From contig CALLCD010000131.1 of the NCBI GenBank assembly GCA_938049795.1, forward strand, positions 1 to 17,925: a stretch of DNA of 17,925 nucleotides, in the 5' to 3' direction. Under the pieces are notes generated by a model, which saw only the letters and a list, made by a program, of their open reading frames with translations, had not been told where the DNA came from and made no database searches. This stretch comes from an uncultured Hyphomonadaceae bacterium (GTDB lineage: Bacteria; Pseudomonadota; Alphaproteobacteria; Caulobacterales; Hyphomonadaceae). This document shows positions 13,621 to 17,925 of the stretch, one piece after another (the stretch's first letter is position 1; each line of letters starts with the position of its first letter). The position numbers and the translations under genes are program-made.

Positions 13621-14580
13621 ATGCTCGATTTCAAATTTTCAAACGCGCTGCTGCACTATGGGCGCTCGGATGCGCCAAAAGGCTTCTTCTGGAAATATGG
13701 CCTGAGCTATGTCCTCGCCGGCATTTTCATGGGCGGTGTCACGCTGGTCATGATGCGGCCGATGATCGAGGTTTACATCGAGATGTTCACGCTCCTCGAC
13801 GACAACGGAGGCGTGGCGAACGAAGAAGCGATCAACGCTCTGTTCATGGAACGGATGGACAGTTTTTCCCGTTCGAGCCTGTTGATGTTTGTCGTCCTGT
13901 TGCCGCTATCTTTGGGGCTTTGGGCCATGTTCGAAGCAAGCCTGCAACGTCATTATATCCGCAAAGAAAGCTTCCGGCTGAGGTTTGGCAATGATGAGGG
14001 ACGGTTGATGGCCGTAGGCCTCGTTGTCGGCCTTCTCTTTGTTGTGGCCATGTTTGCCAGCATGATCCCTATGGGCGTTATTGTTGGGATCGCAGCGTCT
14101 TCGGGCAGCCCAATGGCAGCCATTATCGGCATGATTGCAGGGTATGGCATCATGCTCGTCGCGATGCTTTGGTATGCCGCGCGCATATCGGCCGCCTCGG
14201 CGCTGACAATCCGCGATGAGAAGGTCCGCATTTTCGAATCGTTTCGGGTCACCAAGGGACGCACCTTACCCATTATGGGCGTCCTGCTGATTATCTGGGT
14301 CGTCTATTACATTGTGCAGACGATTATCTATGCCAGCGGCATTTTCGCTGTCATCGCACAAATTGCCGATCTGGTGACCAGCGATGCGCCCGAAAGCGGC
14401 GAGATCATGGCACAATTGCAAACGCCCGCTGTGGTCGGAACCATTGCTGCCTTTACTGCCGTGCTGATGTTTACCTATGGTTTGACCTTAATCTTCCTCG
14501 GTGGCCCCGGCGCGCTGGCCGTTCTGAACGATCCCGACAACCCTCACGGCCAGAACGATCCGGCGGAAATCTTTAGGTAG
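13621..14580 (+). CDS. Multi-pass membrane protein, second of a tandem related pair
   Basis: A 319-residue membrane protein with about six hydrophobic segments (near 27-47, 85-105, 129-157, 166-195, 214-245 and 270-295). An acidic extracytoplasmic loop lies between the first two (L-L-D-D-N-G-G-V-A-N-E-E). The fourth helix is followed by R-D-E-K-V-R-I-F-E-S-F-R-V-T-K-G-R-T-L, which aligns by eye with the equivalent loop of the preceding protein. Both proteins also share a hydrophobic-then-polar C-terminus, so they look like diverged duplicates. Family and function are unknown. ATG 13621 has a GGGGGAG ribosome site about 6-8 bases upstream. It is convergent with the degenerate amidohydrolase, only 18 bp between stop codons. 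Confidence 0.87.
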   Translation: MLDFKFSNALLHYGRSDAPKGFFWKYGLSYVLAGIFMGGVTLVMMRPMIEVYIEMFTLLDDNGGVANEEAINALFMERMDSFSRSSLLMFVVLLPLSLGLWAMFEASLQRHYIRKESFRLRFGNDEGRLMAVGLVVGLLFVVAMFASMIPMGVIVGIAASSGSPMAAIIGMIAGYGIMLVAMLWYAARISAASALTIRDEKVRIFESFRVTKGRTLPIMGVLLIIWVVYYIVQTIIYASGIFAVIAQIADLVTSDAPESGEIMAQLQTPAVVGTIAAFTAVLMFTYGLTLIFLGGPGALAVLNDPDNPHGQNDPAEIFR

Positions 14581-14601
14581 ACGGGTAAGCCCGCTCGTCT
14601 A
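14578..14601. terminator. Palindrome joining two convergent stop codons (possible weak bidirectional terminator)
   Basis: TAGACG (14578-14583) and CGTCTA (14596-14601) form a perfect 6-bp inverted repeat, with an inner GG/CC pairing possible around TAAG. The 5' TAG is the stop of the plus-strand membrane gene, and the 3' CTA is the reversed stop of the minus-strand amidohydrolase. T tracts are minimal (ATTT on one side), so efficient intrinsic termination is doubtful. Confidence 0.35.
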
Positions 14602-15876
14602 TTTCCGATAAGCCAGCGGCAGGTCACCGTCCTCAAGGGACAGATACCGGTCCCGCAGCAATGTCTGACGGCTCTCGAGCGATTGCACTTCGCCATCGAT
14701 CAGAACATGGCTTGGCGCAGATGTGATCTCCAGCGGATCGCCATCCCACACCACAACATCGCCCGCCGCGCCAGAGCGTAATCTGCCAAGCGTCGTCTGC
14801 CCGAAAATGTCCGCCGGGATCGACGTGATCGCGTGCATCGCATCGGCATGGCTGACCCCGTTGGCCACCGCATTGCCTGCGTTTTGCAAGATCAGCCGCG
14901 TCTGGTGCGCGCTCGAATCAAGCTGCGCGAACGCCGTCGTCACGCCCGCATCAATCAGCCGCTGCGCATTTTTCGAGGTTGCGCCAAGCCGTTCGAAACT
15001 TGCCGGCAAATTGTCAAACGGGTCAATAATCACCGGCACATCCGCCGCGGCCAATTCGTCCGCCACAAGCCAGCCCTCCGCCGCGCCCACAATCGCAACA
15101 TCCAGCTCGGCATAGTCCGGCAATATCCCCAGAAGCCGCCTGATATCGCTCGCCCGATGGACCTGCACCAGCAGCAATTGCTGACCGCGCACCACCGGCG
15201 CCAGCGCTTCGGCATCCACCCGATTGAGCGCTGCGCCCTCAGGGCCTGTAACATAGCGTCCAGTATAATTCTGCGCGTCATCAAGCGCCGCCCGCAACGT
15301 CGCCCACGCCGCAGGCCGCGATCCGCCCGAAAGCCCCGATCCGCCTTCACCAAGCGTGATCAGTTGGAAGACATTCTCCCGCAGGATCGACCCCGCATCC
15401 CCCGACGTGTCGGCAATAAAACCGCTCCCGGCAAACATCCGGTTGCCATTGGATGGGGCCACCGCCATCCGCGTAATGCCTTCGATACGGGTGATATCAA
15501 TCGTCGTTGAGGCGGGGTTGAACCCATCCGCCGCGTTCAGCGCTGCCGAATACTTGCTTTCCACTGCGGCCGTGTCGTTCGTCGCCGCTTCCGCGCCCAC
15601 TTCGACAAGCCCCGTGCGCGCAAAGGGTGCAAAAATCCCGGGCGTCACCCAGCCGCCAGCCGCATCAATCACCGTCGCATTCGACGGCACCGACAGCCGC
15701 GCATCCCCGACGGCGACAATCTTGTCGTCCACAATCAGCACAACACCATTTTCAATCGCCGCATCCTGCGTTCCGGTCCAGACCGTCCCGCCCGTGATCG
15801 CAATCGTATCGGCCAGCGCAGGGGAGGCGAGCATCATCGCCGACAGCGCGACGCCAGTAAGAGCTTTACGGATCAT
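14599..15876 (-). CDS. Exported amidohydrolase-like protein lacking metal-binding histidines (probable pseudoenzyme)
   Basis: A 425-residue precursor with a typical Sec signal peptide (M-I-R-K then a hydrophobic stretch, A-L-A-D near 20-23), so periplasmic. The N-terminal T-I-A-I-T-G-G-T-V-W-T-G and C-terminal A-A-G-D-V-V-V-W-D-G-D-P-L-E stretches are the composite beta-domain of imidazolonepropionase-like amidohydrolases. The usual P-G-x-x-D-x-H-x-H reads P-G-I-F-A-P-F85-A-R87, so both metal-binding histidines are absent. The strand-6 His (H-H-G-V-E-A in the neighbour) is V263-G264-A. H240 in strand 5 and D320 in strand 8 appear kept. The protein is therefore unlikely to bind metal normally. 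It may be a structural or regulatory partner of the intact enzyme encoded immediately upstream. Start and stop overlap as ATGA, indicating coupled translation. The frame is intact, so it is not a pseudogene. Confidence 0.88.
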   Translation of the reverse strand: MIRKALTGVALSAMMLASPALADTIAITGGTVWTGTQDAAIENGVVLIVDDKIVAVGDARLSVPSNATVIDAAGGWVTPGIFAPFARTGLVEVGAEAATNDTAAVESKYSAALNAADGFNPASTTIDITRIEGITRMAVAPSNGNRMFAGSGFIADTSGDAGSILRENVFQLITLGEGGSGLSGGSRPAAWATLRAALDDAQNYTGRYVTGPEGAALNRVDAEALAPVVRGQQLLLVQVHRASDIRRLLGILPDYAELDVAIVGAAEGWLVADELAAADVPVIIDPFDNLPASFERLGATSKNAQRLIDAGVTTAFAQLDSSAHQTRLILQNAGNAVANGVSHADAMHAITSIPADIFGQTTLGRLRSGAAGDVVVWDGDPLEITSAPSHVLIDGEVQSLESRQTLLRDRYLSLEDGDLPLAYRK

Positions 15877-17261
15877 TTGCGATCTCCTTGTCCGGGTTGG
15901 CCGAGTTCGAAATCCGTCACCGGCAAGAGGCTGTCATCGGTAAGGTCGAAGAACAATGCACCATCAATATAGACCTGCTCGGCCTTGGTGAACACGCTGA
16001 ACGGATCGCCCGTCCAGATCACAACATCCGCCGCTTTGCCGATTTCCAGCGAGCCGGTCTCCTCAAAAATCCCGAGCGAGCGGGCCGGATTGGCCGACAG
16101 CCAGCTCCACGCATCCGCTTGCGAAATATCGAGCCCCGCACGGCGACCATCAGACCAGGCTTTCGCAGCTTCCTGATTGAGCCGCTGAATGCCCACCTCA
16201 CTATCGGAATGCACAATCGCGCACGCGCCCGCCTGATGCACCATTGGCAAGTTCTCGCGCACGCCGTCATAAGCTTCCATTTTGAAGCCCCACCAGTCCG
16301 CCCAGATCGACGCACATGTGTCCGCCTCGGCCAGCCGGTCCGCAATCTTGTAAGCTTCGACCCCATGATGGAAGGAGGTCACCTTATAGCCAAACTCCTC
16401 GGCCATATCGAGCACCTGCACCATCTCGTCAGCACGGTAGCAATGCATATGCACCAGAATGTCTCCGGCCAGCACACCCGCCAGCGTGTCCATCTCCAAA
16501 TCACGGCTCGGCGGATCGCCACCTTCCTCGGCAAACTTGTCCCATTTGCGCTTATATTCGACCGCGTTCGCCCAAGTCTGCCGGTAGCCCGCAAAATTCC
16601 CCATGCGAGAACCGGGCGCCTGTCCGCGTCCGCCATAAACCCGTTTCGGATTCTCCCCACACGCCATTTTCAGCGTGTAAGGCGCATCCGGAAACTTCAT
16701 ATCCTGCACCGTCCGCCCCAGCACATTTTTCAGGATCACCCCGCGCCCGCCAAAGAGATTGGCCGAGCCAGGCAGCACTTGCATACTCGTAATTCCGCCC
16801 GCCAGCGCCCGCGTAAAGCCCGGGTCTTGCGGCCAGATCCCATGCTCGGCCCAAACCTCCGCCGTCACCGGCGCCGTCACCTCATTGCCATCCGCATGTG
16901 CATTGACACCTGGCGAGGCGTAAACCCCCAAATGCGAGTGATTGTCGATAATGCCAGGGGTCACCCATTTCCCGCGCGCATCAATCCGCCTCGCGCCATC
17001 AGGAGCCTCAATATCCGCACCCACCGCCGCAATGCGTCCATCCTCAAGCAGAACCGAACCGTTTTCGATCAAATTGCCAACCCCGTCGAGCACGGTCGCA
17101 TTGGTGATAAACACCGTCTCTGAAGGGCGCGGCGTATAGGTCGAAGGGTAGGGATCGCGATCAATCCCCGCGCGCTCTTCGCCAGAACTGTCCTTGTCTC
17201 CACCCCCACAAGCCACAAGTGCCAGCGCGCAGAGTGCCAAAAGGCTATTTTGTCTTACCAT
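15873..17261 (-). CDS. Lipoprotein amidohydrolase of the imidazolonepropionase-like family
   Basis: A 462-residue lipoprotein: M-V-R-Q-N-S then a hydrophobic stretch and the lipobox L15-V-A-C18, followed by G-G-G-D-K-D. The Asp/Lys linker does not show a clear +2 Asp inner-membrane retention signal, so an outer-membrane or periplasmic anchor is likely. Metal-site residues are intact: H108-x-H110 in P-G-I-I-D-N-H-S-H, H271/H273 in V-H-M-H-C-Y, H298-H299 in S-F-H-H-G-V-E-A, and D353 in H-S-D-S. The composite beta-domain (about 48-102 and the last 70 residues, A-A-D-V-V-I-W-T-G-D-P-F) is typical. It probably hydrolyses a C-N bond of a cyclic amide, dipeptide or similar; the substrate is unknown. 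ATG 17261 gives the lipoprotein signal, whereas an upstream in-frame start at 17414 would add unlikely residues. It is first in a two-gene operon and divergent from yghU (170 bp). Confidence 0.93.
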   Translation of the reverse strand: MVRQNSLLALCALALVACGGGDKDSSGEERAGIDRDPYPSTYTPRPSETVFITNATVLDGVGNLIENGSVLLEDGRIAAVGADIEAPDGARRIDARGKWVTPGIIDNHSHLGVYASPGVNAHADGNEVTAPVTAEVWAEHGIWPQDPGFTRALAGGITSMQVLPGSANLFGGRGVILKNVLGRTVQDMKFPDAPYTLKMACGENPKRVYGGRGQAPGSRMGNFAGYRQTWANAVEYKRKWDKFAEEGGDPPSRDLEMDTLAGVLAGDILVHMHCYRADEMVQVLDMAEEFGYKVTSFHHGVEAYKIADRLAEADTCASIWADWWGFKMEAYDGVRENLPMVHQAGACAIVHSDSEVGIQRLNQEAAKAWSDGRRAGLDISQADAWSWLSANPARSLGIFEETGSLEIGKAADVVIWTGDPFSVFTKAEQVYIDGALFFDLTDDSLLPVTDFELGQPGQGDRK

Positions 17262-17431
17262 GTCCCACCATCCAAAATTATCACCGACTCTCGAGCAATA
17301 AGAGATAAAAACCACCCAAAGCGCAAGCGACAAATCAAAACCCGAACCTATCACCTTTCCGTTTTCGCATTTGCCTTGTAACAAGCGAACTGCAATAGCG
17401 ATGTGCATATTCAACCAGTTTGGAGACCTTT
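17262..17431. promoter_or_regulatory. Divergent intergenic region between amidohydrolase operon and yghU-like gene
   Basis: 170 bp that must contain promoters for both directions. It is AT-richer than its surroundings. It holds TTGTAACAA (17376-17384), a near-palindrome, but I could not place a convincing -35/-10 pair. For the plus gene a GGAG ribosome site at 17422-17425 lies 6 bases before ATG 17432. Confidence 0.3.
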
Positions 17432-17925
17432 ATGTCGGGATCAGATGTCTACACCCCCCCAAAAGTCTGGACATGGGACAGCGAGAGCGGCGGCCGCTTT
17501 GCTGCGATCAACCGTCCGATCTCCGGAGCAACCCACGAAAAAGAGCTTCCCGTCGGCAAACACCCATTGCAACTCTATTCGCTCGCCACCCCCAACGGCG
17601 TCAAAATCACGCTCATGCTCGAGGAGCTTCTCGCCCTCGGCCATTCCGGCGCAGAATATGATGCATGGTTCATCAATATTGGTGACGGCCCACAATTCGG
17701 CAGCGGCTATGTCGAGCTGAACCCGAACTCCAAAATCCCCGTGCTGGCAGACCATTCCATCGGCGATGCGCCCCAGCGCGTTTTCGAATCCGGCTCCATC
17801 CTGTTCTACTTGGCCGAAAAGTTCGGCGTCTTCCTGCCCGCTGATCTCAAAGCCCGCACCGAAACAATGAACTGGCTGATGTGGCAAATGGGCTCTGCGC
17901 CCTATCTCGGCGGCGGCTTCGGCCA
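17432..17925 (+). CDS. yghU: Glutathione transferase YghU-type (disulfide-bond oxidoreductase), 5' part only
   Basis: The first 164 residues of a glutathione S-transferase of the Nu class, cut by the window edge (E. coli YghU is about 288). The match to YghU is strong: V-Y-T-P-P-K-V-W-T-W-D, then the thioredoxin-fold start H-P-L-Q-L-Y-S-L-A-T-P-N-G, where N55 lies in the family's glutathione-disulfide site. Next come N-P-N-S-K-I-P-V-L and F-E119-S120-G-S-I-L-F-Y-L-A-E-K-F-G, the gamma-Glu binding E-S. The visible end is W-Q-M-G-S-A-P-Y-L-G-G-G-F-G. YghU-type enzymes bind glutathione or its disulfide and reduce disulfides and hydroperoxides in the cytosol. ATG 17432 has a GGAG site. It is divergent from the amidohydrolase operon, with no evident functional link. 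Confidence 0.94.
   Translation, partial: MSGSDVYTPPKVWTWDSESGGRFAAINRPISGATHEKELPVGKHPLQLYSLATPNGVKITLMLEELLALGHSGAEYDAWFINIGDGPQFGSGYVELNPNSKIPVLADHSIGDAPQRVFESGSILFYLAEKFGVFLPADLKARTETMNWLMWQMGSAPYLGGGFG

Noticed and set aside
15888..17123. 411-residue plus-strand reading frame antisense to the lipoprotein amidohydrolase
   Set aside because: His/Arg/Pro-rich, no recognisable motif, and the opposite strand has an intact, motif-rich enzyme.
17262..17414. N-terminal extension of the lipoprotein amidohydrolase
   Set aside because: It would occupy the divergent promoter region and bury the lipoprotein signal peptide behind 51 residues.
1..17925. CRISPR array, tRNA, rRNA, insertion sequence or prophage
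   Set aside because: I saw no regularly spaced direct repeats, no tRNA-like cloverleaf, no rRNA sequence, no transposase or integrase motifs, and base composition looks even.

Overview
The window looks like chromosomal DNA from an alphaproteobacterium with a compact, GC-rich (about 60%) genome. Hyphomonadales, Maricaulales or Parvularculales-type marine bacteria would fit, but this is inference from gene content. The main support is the alphaproteobacterial-type SerC, a folate-dependent TrmFO, a PagL-type outer-membrane deacylase, and a perfect TTAA-N7-TTAA box of the CtrA cell-cycle regulator class at 1122-1136. I see no rRNA, tRNA, insertion sequence, phage gene, CRISPR array or replication origin. 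This is mainly housekeeping and accessory-metabolic sequence, not a mobile island.

Layout. Left end (1-1218): the last 36 codons of a probable PhzF-family protein run tail-to-tail, with a 26-bp overlap, into a DMT/EamA transporter on the minus strand. A TTAA-rich divergent region with the CtrA-type box separates that transporter from 1219-2199. That gene encodes an unrecognised protein with two membrane helices, a beta-rich domain and a disordered tail. Its architecture resembles the 2TM-beta-barrel (Cap15-like) receptors, but it has no CBASS partner. Serine block (2200-5237): serC then serA, steps two and one of serine synthesis from 3-phosphoglycerate. A structured leader precedes serC: a GC-rich terminator-like hairpin, two tandem hairpins with 6-nt loops of which the second covers part of the Shine-Dalgarno, and an 8-bp long-range alternative pairing. 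Block 5310-8783: a PagL-like outer-membrane protein, an APC amino-acid permease and a type I Baeyer-Villiger/FMO-like monooxygenase. Block 8806-10768 (minus): a secreted protein of unknown function and an acetylpolyamine amidohydrolase of the class II HDAC type. Then come a small membrane protein with its own promoter and palindrome (10916-11167), and trmFO on the minus strand. Divergent from trmFO are two tandem, apparently related multi-pass membrane proteins (12710-14580). Right end: a two-gene minus-strand operon of an exported lipoprotein amidohydrolase and a second exported amidohydrolase whose metal-binding HxH and a further His are replaced (a probable pseudoenzyme). They are translationally coupled by a 4-bp ATGA overlap. 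Divergent from this operon is a truncated yghU-type glutathione transferase running off the edge.

How the genes work together: serC-serA is a clear pathway unit, and the amidohydrolase pair is a clear protein pair. The remaining genes are mostly independent transcription units packed with very short intergenic gaps. The longest stretch without a gene is about 200 bp (1018-1218). The most promising leads for new biology are the serC leader RNA, the CtrA-box 2TM-beta protein, and the active/inactive amidohydrolase pair.
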